Positions 21,206 through 32,094 of a DNA stretch of 64,000 nt are shown piece after piece. Under the pieces are notes generated by a model, which ran no database searches, was not told where the DNA came from, and worked only from the letters and a program-made list of their open reading frames with translations. Numbering within the stretch: the first letter of the stretch is position 1; each line of letters opens with the position of its first letter. A program made the translations under genes and the position numbers. The DNA is from Cheiracanthium punctorium (Eukaryota; Arthropoda; Arachnida; Araneae; Cheiracanthiidae): assembly GCA_038373885.1 (NCBI GenBank), contig JAWZYV010019520.1:1-64000 (forward strand), written 5' to 3'.

Positions 21206-22424
21206 TAAACAGGGCCAGATTACCCATTAGGCTGAGTAGGCTTTCACCTGTGGGCTCCTACCATTTTAGAGGCCTGCGTCTGCGTTAAAATTTAGAAGGG
21301 AAAAAATATAATTAAACATTATTAAAGCTATTTTAGCGTTAATATTTATACAGAATATGTATATGTAACTGAGAAAATAATTCTGATTCATTATTGACTT
21401 CGTACACAAGAAACACTTTTTGGCATTGTACACTTCTTAATTGAAATTTGAATGAATATGTGCTAGAAAGTTTGAAGCTGACTATTAAGCTTGAATTTTT
21501 ATGTGCACATTTCAGTGATACCTTGCATTAGATGGATGTATATTTTGCAAATTCAATAAGGAGAACTTTTAGCACTATGTTTACACGAACGGGCTATGGT
21601 AATCATAAGAAGGCTTATAAATAAAATACCCTTCGTACCCTAGTCATCACAATCATATTTTATACAACTCTTTTCGTTCTGAATAAAAATTAATTTTCGT
21701 ATATTGTTGCACAAATATCATCAGAATAAATTTCAAATAACATAATTCGTTATGGTTTTAGTTTATAAAATGAATACTATGTATCCATTTAGCCAAAGCG
21801 TCTCTGACTTACCAATTGCTAGTGTGCTAGTTTAATTTGTTTTGATAATTTTTTAGGTAATATGGAACAATTTTCCAAATAGAAGGGTGATTTAGAGTGC
21901 AGTGGAGTTTTTATATATGTTTTAAAAATAATATGGCGTAGACTATGATTTCGAATTAGATTTCATTCATTTTTTTTTTCCATTTTTCATATTATTGAGT
22001 ATTCTTATTTTAATGTAAAGTGAAAATGTTGAGTATTTTTAAAAATTGTCTGTAAATATGTACAGTAATTCAGAGTGATATTTTTGGCATTGTATTATTC
22101 CACTGTGTTATTCCAATTTTAAATGTAAAGCACGATTATATTTTATACAACTTTTTTCCGTACTGAATAAAAATAAATTTTCATATATTGTTGCACAAAT
22201 ATCATCAAAATATGTTTCAAATAGCATAATTCATTATGGTTTTAGTTTATAAAATGATTACTATATGTCCATTTTGCCAGGAGCGTCTCTGATTTGCCAA
22301 TTGCTTATGTGCTGGTTTAATTTGTTTTCATAATTGTTAAGGTAATCTGGAATGGTTTTCCAAAAAGAAGTGTGATTTAAAGTGCAATGCAGATTTTATA
22401 TGTCGAGTTTTCTATGCCAAGTTC
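21206..22424. repeat. Unknown repeat with an internal direct duplication
   Basis: It opens CAGGGCCAGATTACCC, a common hAT-like terminus. About 270 bp at 21648-21920 is repeated in direct orientation at 22132-22405 (both contain ATATTGTTGCACAAATATCATC), spaced by about 484 bp and diverged by perhaps 15 percent. No open frame is conserved between the two. Confidence 0.6.
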
Positions 22425-22650
22425 CACACGAAGCCCCCCCCCTAAAAACTTCGCTTCCAAATCCTTTTATTTTAAACATTTGTTTGGCGGGTCGTTTTTA
22501 ACCGTTCACTTCACCATTCCACTTAAAAATGCAAGCTATTGCCTGCGTCTTGACAAAATATAATTAAAAAAATTGTTCCTTGTCCGGGTTGCTTAATTCA
22601 AACAAGGTTATTTTTAAGCTCTTGGTTTAAACAATTTTTCTCTTCTGTAA
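22425..22650 (-). mobile_element. Repeat X, fragment D
   Basis: The segment around TTGACAAAATATAATT, GTCCGGGTTGCTTAATTCAAAC and the preceding TTTGGCGGGTCG aligns to 5820-6020 of X copy A in the same orientation. It is a fourth, short piece of the X family. Confidence 0.6.
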
Positions 22651-22719
22651 TTCGGTTTAAAGTTCGTGAGTATATATCGAGTGCCTTCCCCCCTCCCCCC
22701 CCTTTTGTGCACTCACACA

Positions 22720-23036
22720 AACTGACGGGCGTTGCGCGGGTGCATTGAGTGTTAAGGCACAACTTTTCTAAAATTACTGTCTGGGTTGCTTCTCACCGTT
22801 GCAAAGACGCGAGCGCAGCGATTTTCCTTCTGTGATCAGCTACCCCATTGTTACCCCACATCATTTCTCCCACTGCGGCCGAAGACCTGTGCCGGGAAGC
22901 AATGATGAACACAGAAGGAAATCGCTCAATGATCCAGTGGGACAAATTTCGTTAAGATTCGACGTAAGTTCTAGGTGCCTATAGCGAATGAACATACAGA
23001 CAAACAGGAAAATTCTTCTTATTTTATATATTTAGA
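22720..23036 (-). mobile_element. Small non-autonomous Helitron-like element
   Basis: The minus-strand 5' end is A|TCTAAATATATAAAATAAGA, then TGTTTGTCTG and an AAATTTGTCCCAC-type segment, the layout seen in the clearer Helitron at 50858-52443. The 3' end is less sure: CGCGCAACGCCCGTCAGT near 22722 resembles a Helitron hairpin followed by a mutated CTAG. Confidence 0.45.
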
Positions 23037-24290
23037 TTATTGCATTATTTGGATGAGCTTTAATAATACTGGTTTTACTTAATATTAATTTGTAGAAACA
23101 GTCCATGATAGTTTGTTGGACTAAGGATCTAACAATAAAACGTACACACGATGAATGTGCATGCTAAATCTGTACGGCTGATTATGTACTACCGATTGAA
23201 TTATCAATTCTGGTTCCTGTTCAACAACACAACCAAATGAAATAATTGAGAAGTTACTGTAAATTTAATGAATTAAGTTATGTATAGAGTTTAATTATTC
23301 CGTTTAATTAATTATTTTCAAGAGAAAGTCTTTTTTTTTTAATCTTAAAAATCAAAAAGAAATTCTGTTAATAAGAATATATCTGTTAATAATAATTCTG
23401 TTAATAATAGAATTCTGTTAATAATAATATTAAGAAATTCTGCAATAGAACATGTATTATTTGTATGAATTCTTCTGCACTGTAAAATTCTGTAGATTGA
23501 TACCAATAGAAATAATTAGAACAAAAATATGGTTCAGAAGAATTTTTTTCATGCTTTATTTATTTATTTTTGTGAGCGTGTGTGGGGGAGAGGGTAGGAG
23601 TTGGTTATACAAAAACGGATAAAAAGTATGATGATTTATCTTCAAGCATTTAAAATGAAATCAAATAAAATGCACGAGATATTAAAAGAAAACATTTAAA
23701 ATGACACAAACCACTAAAAATAATTTTCAGATTTAATTTTACAGCTAAGCCAAAGTACTTTTAGAAAAAAAAAAAAATAAGAAGATGAAAGATAAAAATG
23801 TCTATTTTACAGGAATTATTAGAGAATTAACCTTTTTCTTATATAGGAAAGTTTAACTTGAACTCGTGTCAATACTTTATAATTTTTAATCTCCACAACA
23901 CAACTTTACGTTAATGCAACATTGTTTGGTGTTTTGTAAGCTAAGTTTTACAATTAAAGCTCAATTGCTTTAATTGTAATCAGTCTTCTCCGTTGTTGTT
24001 GTAGTTTAAAGTTTACTTTTAGTCATTCTTATATTCAACAAGGAATTTCTTTACGTTTTCTATTTTCTAATCAGGTATTGACCAGGGACATTTCTTTTAC
24101 TCGTTTTCTTTTCGTCTTCGACTTCCCTTTATGGAAGGTTCTAAATAATTTCCAGAGTGATCAAAGATAAACGCTCTTTTCGGGATATTCTCTGATAGCC
24201 CGGGGATATTTGCGTCTACAAAAGGTAGCGAAGGAGCGCGTTCTTGGAATTTGAGGGGTAGTTCTTCAGACGACGCTGTGCTTCTTTGTT
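23037..24290. other. No gene seen
   Basis: Strongly AT-rich DNA. At 23380-23440 a short simple repeat of CTGTTAATAA units occurs. Nothing else was recognised. Confidence 0.45.
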
Positions 24291-26921
24291 ACTAACCGGA
24301 AAAAACGCGAAGGGTCGCCAACCAGAATAAAAGAATTCCCCCAGCTAAGAACAATAATTTTTATTTAAATATTGAACATAAACTTGCTTCGTTTTGGATA
24401 AAATATGAGAATGGCATTCAATCAAAAGTAGACGCACCAAATTTCTTTTGTTTTACATTTAAGAATATATTATATCCATCCAGCAGAAACATTCAAAAGT
24501 TTTGTGATAGTAAATATGTTTTATCAGATTTTTTAAAAATTAATTTTATACCGATTATTCTGTTTATAAAAGATAAAATTCTTTTATTAAGAATTTTTAA
24601 AATAAAACATACTAAATTATTTGAAAGGAAATTTGCAAGGGCTGATAGAACTTAATTGATTTCAAGTGAATTATTTAAATTTTAATGAAACTTTAAGACT
24701 AATAAGTTGATTTCTTTCCGCTGAAATATTTAAATCATTTTTATTTCCTAGTTTTATGTGACATCTATATATAATGTGACATGAATTGTATACTTGCCAG
24801 TACAAAAAAAGTAAAATAAAGTAGCATCAAAACATTCAGTAGATGAGAGATATGTGCCTTTGATTGACTTAAATTTTAGAGTAATCTGATATTTGCGAAT
24901 AGTTATGTATAAAATAATGTCACCATGGGTGCCCACACATTTTTACTTTCGGGGGGTGGGGTCTGCTTTTTAAAGGGGGGACTTTAAAAATGCACGGGAT
25001 TTCACATACTTAAAAACTCTTCCTTCCTTCACCCCTCCCCCCCCCAAAAAAAAAGATAGAAAAAGAAAAAATGGGTTTGCTTGTGTGATTACGGCAACTG
25101 TACGCTAGGGCGATCTGCCAAGGATGGGAGTGCCTCGGTAGGCGGACTTTCTAAGGGGTTCTAACGCGTATTCACGTGACATCTGGAGAAAACAGGCGCG
25201 TGGTAGCCCAGATTCCTGGACTTACACACTTTAACCGTTTACTAAATTATCATGAAATCAGTAAAAAGTAATCATACTATGACGTAAAAGGTATACGATT
25301 AAAGAAATGCTTTTTAAAGCTTTATAAGATAAACCTATATAAAGCTTTCTCTTCATTATTAAGCTATTATACTTATTTTACTAGCAAGCATTTAAAAAAG
25401 ATGCTGAAACACGGGAGAATGACGATATACAAGTTCAAAGGTAAATTATCAAACATTGAACTTCATATATGATTAAAAGACAATAAGTAGGATAACAATA
25501 AATCTATTATAATATAACTTAATGTAACTTAAGTAATATAACTTAATGTAAACACGTGAGAGTTATGTAATTATGAAAAGTTAAAAGATTATTCACCTTT
25601 ATTCATCAAATAAAACCTTTTTTGCATAAAGTATTTTGCATTGCATTAAAAAATTAAAATTAATTAATTAATTAAAGTTCTAAAGAAACCCTTTTAGCCA
25701 GGAAGTATTTAAAACCAGTACAACAGATTGAAAATGAGAAAGGTTGTTTAAACCAGTGCTTAAAAAAGTAACGTTTAAATTAAACAACCTTGACAGTGGA
25801 CAATTTTTTAAAAATATATTGTAAATACGCAGACTGGAGTTTCGCATTTTTAAGTGGAGCGGTTAAAACAACGCGTCAAACAAATTTTTAAAATGAAAAG
25901 ATTCTGCGACGAAGTTGGGGGAGAGGGGGACACGTGCCCCCCCTCTGTCCCCCCGATATACACCTATGGCTCATATGTATTACATTCTTAGGAAAACCTA
26001 ATAACAAGAGCTTTCTAAGGAAGGCGGAAGGCTTATCACCGCTCACAGACCTACTGAAATCTTGGAGGAACACACAGGGGCGTAGCCAGAAATTTTTCAT
26101 GGGGGGGGTTACGACTACTACAACTCATATATATGTATACGTGGGTGTGACAATGTAGTGAAGAATATACATTTTGTATGGCAAAAAAATCCTCATGGGG
26201 GGGTTATGACCCCCCTAACCCCCCTTGGCTACGCCCCTGGGAACACATGAAAGATTTTTTTTTGGGGGGGAGGGCACATATTTAATTTAAGAGCAGAAAA
26301 TGGAAGTTTCTTTTAAATTTTGAAACAAATGTTTGTTTAAAAGATTTTGAGAGTAAGTTGGGGGGGGGGGGCAGCGGGACACGTAAACCCTGTGCCCCTC
26401 CCCCCGACTATAATGCTATGGTTCATATGTACCATACGCTTATAACAATACCTAATAATATAACAGTAACTTCCTAAGGAGGGCTTATCACTGCTCCCGG
26501 ACCTACTGAAATTTTGGAGGGGCACAAGAAAGATTTGAGGGGGGCACATATCGAATGTAAGAGCAGAAAAGGAAAGTTATTTTTAAAATTTCAAGCAAAT
26601 GTTTATTTAACATTTTATTTTGAAATTCGAATCAAAATTTCTATTTTTAAGGGGGGAGGGGGGGCACGGGACACCCTGTGCCCCCCTCCCGACGCTTTTC
26701 CTATGGTCCATATGTTATATGCTTAGGAAATCTAATAACAATAGCGTTCTAAGAGATACCATTCCCAGACCTGCTGAACTGAAAATTTACCCCTTTACCC
26801 CAAAACAAAAGAATTTTGGATTTAAGATCCAGTTACCTTTCTCGTGTATATTACAAAACAAAGAATGTTTATGTCCAATATTTAGTAAAAATTAATCATG
26901 TGAGCGTTTTTACCGCACACC
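24291..26921 (+). mobile_element. Repeat X, copy C (2.6 kb)
   Basis: The left edge has one clear GGAAAAAACGCGAAGG unit (24298); the right edge ends GAGCGTTTTTACCGCACACC (26902-26921), the same terminus as copies A and B. The interior follows copy B's order but lacks the AT-rich stretch matching 17000-17960 and keeps only one array unit at each end. The G/C-rich modules lie at about 25870-26080 and 26260-26700. No clean target duplication was seen. Confidence 0.65.
26075..26239 (-). mobile_element. 165-bp hAT-like MITE with 8-bp duplication
   Basis: The ends read CAGGGGCGTAGCCAG and, inverted, CAGGGGCGTAGCCAAG. GGAACACA flanks it exactly on both sides (26067-26074 and 26240-26247). It has the same length and interior as the MITE at 41019-41183, in opposite orientation. 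Confidence 0.92.
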
Positions 26922-26984
26922 GACGTTGTTTATGCTTTCTGAAATCAGTCTTATTGCTTATTTCTGTTATGTCTGGCTGGGATC

Positions 26985-27330
26985 TTTCCTTTCGATCATC
27001 TCTGTCCGGATACTCTCCATTTGCTCATCCTCATCTCTGTCCGGATCCACTTCTTTCTGCCCAATGGATCCGGAGTCGTTCATCTCTGTCCGGATCCACT
27101 TCTTTCCGCCAAATGGATCCGGAGTCGTTCCTCTCGGTCCGGATCCACTTCTTTCTGCCAAATGGATCCGAAGTCGTTCCTCTCGGTCCGGACCGGTTCC
27201 GATTTCGGACCGAAAGGAACGGGTCCGGACCCGTTCCTTTTCCTGGGAGCGGATCCAATAGGACCGGGTCCGAAGGAGTCGGTCCTTCAGAGGATCGGAT
27301 CCGTTCGGACCGGATCCTCAAAAGGACCGA
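26985..27330. repeat. GGATCCG/TCCGGA-rich tandem repeat, copy 2
   Basis: Units of about 50 bp, for example TCTGTCCGGATCCACTTC then GCCAAATGGATCCGGAGTCG, repeat at least four times and then pass into GGACCGG-rich sequence. It ends before CCCACCACTACTTAATTG, the inverse of the sequence before copy 1. Open frames in it are repeat artefacts. Confidence 0.7.
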
Positions 27331-27964
27331 CTTTACCCACCACTACTTAATTGCACCCAGTTTTGTATACGAACGCTCTAGTTTTTAAACTGAAAGCACT
27401 CAGTTTCCTTTACGAACACCTTAGATAGAAACTCGTTTGGCGTTTACGAACGCGGCCATGCAGTCGGTTTGCTCCCTAGGGTTATAAATAATTGTACTAG
27501 AAAAGTTTGGCAACAGTGCTGCAAACTGAAACTTACGAAACAAACCAAACAAACGCAGTTGGTTTGATGGTTTCACTTTATCTGACCCTGCCACTTGAAG
27601 AATATTATTAAGGTTTCTCCTTATTTTGAGTAATGTCAGAGAATGAGAATGTTTTTTGCTAATGATAATAATTCTCTTGTCACTTTAAAACTTCTGAAAG
27701 CATAATTGGCGTGATTGTAATTTTGTGCCACCTGTTTTTTCATATGGCATCTGCATCCAATAAAAGTTCTCGCCGAGCAGGGAACATCATCACTCTTGAA
27801 CTGAGAAATGGTATGAAATGCTTTTTTATAGAGTCGTAATATTTTGTCACAAGTAATTGAAATGAAATGAGCATATGTTTATCGCTGTTTGATCTTCAGA
27901 GTTTCTGTTTTGACGCCCATTTTTCACAGATGCATAAAATGGAACGTGGCTGCGTTGTGGCTTA
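27331..27964 (+). other. Unassigned; weak first-exon candidate at 27744
   Basis: Mostly unassigned. A TATAAATA-like element (27482) lies 260 bp before an ATG at 27744 that opens MASASNKSSRRAGNIITLEL and meets a GT at 27811. The lysine/arginine-rich start followed by ITLEL resembles the N-terminus of pogo/Tigger-type transposases, but the frame ends soon after. It is offered only as a candidate. Confidence 0.25.
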
Positions 27965-28244
27965 TTCCTAAGGTGACCATACGTCCCGTTTTGAACGGGA
28001 CAGTCCCGTTTTTAGGTGGTTTGTCCCGTTGTCCCCAAGCACAGCTTCTGGACACCGTAATGTCCCGTTTTTAGAAAATGTCCCCATCAATGTCCGGTTT
28101 TCAGAAAGAGAGCAACCCACGGTAACGATTTCAATAAAGGCTGCTAAAAATCTAAAGTAGGAAATTTCTCTCTTGCTCGAATACTTTTTTTACTCGAATA
28201 CTTTCTCTCTTGCTCGAATACTAAAACCATCGAACGGCAGTGTC

Positions 28245-28282
<38 letters not shown>

Positions 28283-28335
28283 CTCCCTCCCTCCTCTCTC
28301 GAGACGCTAAGAAAAAGGCCGGGGGATGTATTCTT
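27965..28335 (+). mobile_element. TGTCCCG repeat, copy 1, left part
   Basis: GGTGACCATACGTCCCGTTTTGAACGGGAC-type sequence, aligning with 49521-49800. A 30-base poly(A) (28249-28278) is specific to this copy. The repeat is cut at 28335 by the Gypsy element and resumes at 31556. Confidence 0.7.
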
Positions 28336-28582
28336 TGTTTTGTTCCTGTTGATTTAAAACAACACTACTTTTGAAATTCCATATGGTTTATTAGTTACAT
28401 ACAAATTAATTACATAATAAGTTAACAAACAACAGCAACCTAGCTCGGTCACATCTTTATGGAGATCTGCCAGCTTCACCAACTGTTGCCACTCATGGGT
28501 TACATAAAATTATACATGATTAAATGAACGAATCGATTACGATTAAGTTCTTGGTTAGAAGTATACATTCAGATATGTCACA
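28336..28582 (-). repeat. Gypsy 3' LTR
   Basis: 247 bp; read on the minus strand it starts TGTGACATATCTG and ends CAAAACA. It is identical to the copy at 31309-31555. Confidence 0.95.
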
Positions 28583-28593
28583 TCCTCCCTTTT
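28583..28593 (-). other. Polypurine tract
   Basis: Minus-strand AAAAGGGAGGA directly abuts the 3' LTR, the expected plus-strand primer. Confidence 0.8.
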
Positions 28594-29134
28594 ATTCAGT
28601 ATATTCTGTTAAATAAGCAGGACGCTTACTTATGCGACCAAATCTAGTTTTATAAGACTGTTCATTACCTGAATCAGTACCAGCTAAAGACTGACCATTA
28701 TCTTTGTTAGGTTCATTATCAGATGGACAGTCACTTGAACCATTAACATTAAAGTCATCATATTCAAAATTTACAATGTTTTTCACAGGTTTGTTTACTT
28801 TTGAAAGAATCAAGTATTTTCTATTTCTGTAATAAACATTGCCTAGTGCTGTTTTAATTTTATACGATCTTGGGGTGTTAGCTTTCGATAAGATGATGGC
28901 AGGTTCCCATGTCTTGTTTTTGATATTTTGGACTAACACTCTATCACCAGGTTTTAATGGTTTAAGCTTTTTTGTATTCCTATCAAAATAATACTTCTGT
29001 TTATTTTGCCTCTGTTTAAGTTTGGGGACAATGTTTCTCTCAATTTTAGCATCTAGCAATTTTTTACAAATGGGCAGTCTAGTTCTCAATCTGCGGTTAA
29101 ATAACAATTGAGCAGGTGATAACCCAATGCCTGT
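28592..29134 (-). pseudogene. Gypsy integrase C-terminal region
   Basis: The frame opens ITGIGLSPAQLLFNRRLRT, which is the segment after the catalytic core in Gypsy integrases, followed by KLKPGDRV-type residues (LKPLKPGDRVLVQN) and a basic tail ending in TEYTE. It has no start codon of its own. It is fused out of frame to RT by the deletion near 29135-29146. Confidence 0.85.
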
Positions 29135-30147
29135 AATGGGGCTGTAACCTGAGAAACATTTGGAATAAACTTTGACAAAAAATTAACCATGCCCAAGAGT
29201 CTCCTTATGTCTTTTTTATTCTGAGGCTGTTCAAGTTCAATTATTGCCCTAACATGAGATTTATCTGCTTTAACACCCTCTGCAGAAATTAGTAAGCCCA
29301 TGTATTTTACTTCCTGTACCCGAAACTGAAGCTTATCAGGGTTAAACTTAACATTATTAGCTTTAGCTCTTTCTAAAACCTCAATCAACCTTCTATCATG
29401 GTCTGCTTTAGTTTTTCCCGACACAATGAAATCATCAAAGTAAATTTCTACTCCCTGAATATCACTAAATAATTTTTGACTTCGCTTTTGAAATACCTCA
29501 GGAGCAGATGAAACTCCAAAAGGCATCACATTAAATTTAAATCTCCCAAATGGGGAGTTAAAAGTACACAATTCTGAACTGGCTTCATCCAAAGGAATCT
29601 GCCAAAAACCCTCTTTTAAGTCCAAAACAGTAAAATACTCATTTCCTTTTAACCGACTAATAATTTCATCACTTGATGGGATTACATGATGCTCCCTTTT
29701 AATAGCCTTGTTCAAGTTTCTAGGATCTAAGCAGATACGTAATTTTCCGTTAGGCTTTTCTACAACAATTAAGCTATTAACCCAATCAGTAGGTTTGTTT
29801 ACTTCCGATATTATGCCCCTGGATTTTAAATCTGCTAATGCATTTCTTAGATCATGAATTATAGCTAATGGTACTCGTCTAGGAGGGTCAATAACAGGGG
29901 TAACATTTTCTTTCAATTCTATATGATAAGGGTCACCAGGGAACTTGCCAAAACCTTCGAAAACATCACTATATTTAGTTAAAATCTCACTCTTACCCGA
30001 AATTTCAATATTATCAATTCTTTTGATTAAACGTAATAATTTACAAGCATTTAATCCTAAAATGGGTTTAGAGTCAACATTAACAACAATAAAATCCAAT
30101 TCGACATTTTTGCACCCATTTGTTGTGCATACAAGACTTACCTCGCC
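29086..30147 (-). pseudogene. Gypsy reverse transcriptase
   Basis: After the TAA at 30150-30148 the frame continues through DFIVVNV...LGLNACKLL (end of protease) into RT: PPRRVPLA, KPNGKLRICLDPRNLN, FTVLDLKEGFWQIPLD, FNVMPFGVSSAPEVFQ, EIYFDDFIVSG with the catalytic FDD, and the thumb LLGMVNFLSKFIPN. At VTAPLQ homology stops and the frame runs into integrase-region DNA read in the wrong phase. RNase H is absent. Confidence 0.9.
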
Positions 30148-30478
30148 TTATGGCTTAAGTTTGTAATTACCATATGATATCAACACTGTTTTAGTTTCAC
30201 GTAATTTTACAAGATCAGGCAATTTTAAATTATTAAATACAGATAAAGGAAGTATATTAGCTTCTGCACCAGTGTCTAATTTAAAGTTAATGAGTCTATC
30301 ATTAATAGTAATGTTTTTACACCATACAGTCTCATCAGAATGGTCCTTACCTCTTGTAACTGAATCAATATACAAGCTCGACATTTCAGGAAAATTTTGA
30401 TGGTGAATCTCATTAACTTCACGACTTTTACCACTTTTTACAGGTTTCTTGATATTACTGCACATTGCAGCAAAGTGA
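30148..30478 (-). pseudogene. Gypsy aspartic protease
   Basis: INFKLDTGAEANILPLSVF gives the DTG active site of a retroviral-type protease, with downstream ISYGNYKLKP. The frame ends at TAA (30150-30148), where the same phase continues directly into the protease end and RT, so it is a simple nonsense change. Upstream it is in a different phase from gag, separated by the T7 run at 30479-30485 (A7 on the coding strand). Confidence 0.85.
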
Positions 30479-31204
30479 TTTTTTTCCTTTGCATAAGTTA
30501 CATAATTTATTGTAAGCAGGGCATTCTTTTCTCTTATGAGACCTTCCGCATCTCGCACAATTAATAAACACACCACTTTTAGATGGTTGTGATGCTGTAG
30601 CACTGCTTTGGCGATTGTTTCTTTTAAGTTTCACTGCATCTACGTCAGATTTAACTGGTGGATCTGCGATGGTTTTGATTTGCTCCTTGCTAATCTCTGA
30701 CGCTCGAACAAACTCCGCTGCTTTTTGAAGTGAAAGTTGCGGTTCCCGTAACAGTCGCTCTTGTAAGGATTTATCGTGTATGCCGAGAACTATTCTGTCA
30801 CGTATGAGGGATTCCTCTTGCAGTCCAAACTCACAAGATGATGCTAGAGTTTTTAGCTGAGTTATGTAGGCATCCACAGGTTGACCTTCCGCCTGTGTGC
30901 AGGAGAAAAACTTGTACCGCTCAAATACGATGTTTTTTCGCGGCACACAATGCTCTTTAAATTTCTGGATTACTGAATCAAATTTTGTGCTGTCACCTTC
31001 TCTTTCAAATTTGAAAGTGTTGAAGATCGACACACCTTCATCGCCAAGAAAATTTAAGAGAATGACAATTTTCGTTGCATCTCCTTTGTCGTTCTTTTCA
31101 GAAGCAATTAAAAAATTCATAGATTTTTGATACCACCTATTCCAATTATCCGCTACGTTACCAATTGTAAAGTTCATTTCGCCCGGCGGCTTGAAAATCT
31201 CCAT
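30455..31204 (-). CDS. Gypsy gag
   Basis: Start at the ATG at 31204 (MEIFKPPGEMNF); upstream residues in the same frame lie in leader DNA. The 249-residue product has the capsid-like block NWNRWYQKSMNFLIAS...FKEHCVPRKNIVFERYKF, then a first zinc knuckle CARCGRSHKRKEC. A second knuckle starts CNLC but its His and last Cys are in the next frame because of the A7 run at 30479-30485. One base fewer in that run would restore them, so this is a mutation, not evident programmed frameshifting. Confidence 0.88.
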   Translation of the reverse strand: MEIFKPPGEMNFTIGNVADNWNRWYQKSMNFLIASEKNDKGDATKIVILLNFLGDEGVSIFNTFKFEREGDSTKFDSVIQKFKEHCVPRKNIVFERYKFFSCTQAEGQPVDAYITQLKTLASSCEFGLQEESLIRDRIVLGIHDKSLQERLLREPQLSLQKAAEFVRASEISKEQIKTIADPPVKSDVDAVKLKRNNRQSSATASQPSKSGVFINCARCGRSHKRKECPAYNKLCNLCKGKKSLCCNVQ

Positions 31205-31291
31205 TTTTCGTTGCACTGTATGAACACAAGAGTTCCACGTTTTTGAACACAACTAGTTCACTACACAATCATTTTGCATCGGTGTGATTTT

Positions 31292-31308
31292 TACTACTCC
31301 TGACACCA
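31292..31308 (-). other. Gypsy primer-binding site
   Basis: Minus strand: TGGTGTCAGGAGTAGTA follows the 5' LTR without a gap. The TGG start is canonical; the tRNA is not assigned. Confidence 0.7.
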
Positions 31309-31555
31309 TGTTTTGTTCCTGTTGATTTAAAACAACACTACTTTTGAAATTCCATATGGTTTATTAGTTACATACAAATTAATTACATAATAAGTTAACA
31401 AACAACAGCAACCTAGCTCGGTCACATCTTTATGGAGATCTGCCAGCTTCACCAACTGTTGCCACTCATGGGTTACATAAAATTATACATGATTAAATGA
31501 ACGAATCGATTACGATTAAGTTCTTGGTTAGAAGTATACATTCAGATATGTCACA
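31309..31555 (-). repeat. Gypsy 5' LTR
   Basis: 247 bp, identical to 28336-28582; it is the upstream LTR in minus-strand sense. Confidence 0.95.
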
Positions 31556-31660
31556 TTCTTTTTGTGTTTGTTCTTTTAATTGTTCTTATTTTGGCAACAA
31601 TTTCAATTTATTTAATTTTTCTTCCCTTTTTAAAGTCGTGTTCCTTTTTGCTTCCGATGC
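31556..31660 (+). mobile_element. TGTCCCG repeat, copy 1, right part
   Basis: After the TTCTT duplication the sequence picks up the alignment with copy 2 at about 49805 (TATTTCAATTTCTTTC and GTCATGTTCCT equivalents), showing that the Gypsy inserted into this older repeat. Confidence 0.65.
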
Positions 31661-32086
31661 ATTAGCATTAATAATAAAATACACAAATTAAACAAATTAG
31701 TACACTTACCATATTTTTCCGAAAATAAGACCGAATCAAATAATAAGCCCTAGTATAATTTTTCACTATACCCCTTAAATAAGCCTTATTTAAGATCGAC
31801 AGCCAGATGGCTTTTACTTTTACTGTACAGCCAGAGGGTGCCTTATTTGCCAATCATGACTTCAGCCAGGTGATTTTTTGCCCCTGGCAGAACAGTCCAA
31901 ATTGTTTCCCCCCCACCCTTCATAATCATTGTACTTAATAAAATCGTACAATCCTCCTCTACAGATGTGCTATTTTGAAAAAAATAAACATAAAAATCAT
32001 AAAACCATTTAAATCGCTTGTGATCATTCAGGTGATTTTGCACCCCAGGTACGAGCCAGCCCCACCACCTCCATGTCCCTGCTTCC
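31661..32086. other. No gene; possible MITE remnant
   Basis: CATATTTTTCCGAAAATAAGACC with repeated AATAAGCC motifs (31709-31790) looks like one half of a decayed inverted-repeat element. The rest is unassigned. Confidence 0.35.
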
Positions 32087-32094
32087 TATAGAAC

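Larger units (their letters stand above)
28336..31555 (-). mobile_element. Ty3/Gypsy LTR retrotransposon, recent but defective
   Basis: 3220 bp on the minus strand, between TTCTT duplications (28331-28335 and 31556-31560). The two 247-bp LTRs are identical by eye. Gag with zinc knuckles, a DTG protease, RT with FDD, and the tail of an integrase can be read. RNase H and nearly all of the integrase are deleted, a one-base gain breaks gag's second zinc knuckle, and a TAA separates protease from RT. Identical LTRs with so many lesions suggest a defective lineage copied in trans. RT motifs and gag style recall the K02A2.6/Mag type (tentative). Confidence 0.95.

Noticed and set aside
24291..26921. 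Clean target duplication for X copy C
   Set aside because: GACGTTGTT on the right resembles only GACGCTGTG and TTCTTTGTT on the left; neither match is convincing.
26816..27388. 190-residue and overlapping 109-111-residue frames
   Set aside because: Same GGATCCG repeat; several phases and both strands are open, so there is no coding signal.
30479..30485. Programmed gag-pol frameshift site
   Set aside because: The shift falls inside a zinc knuckle and is in the +1 phase; a one-base homopolymer gain explains it better.
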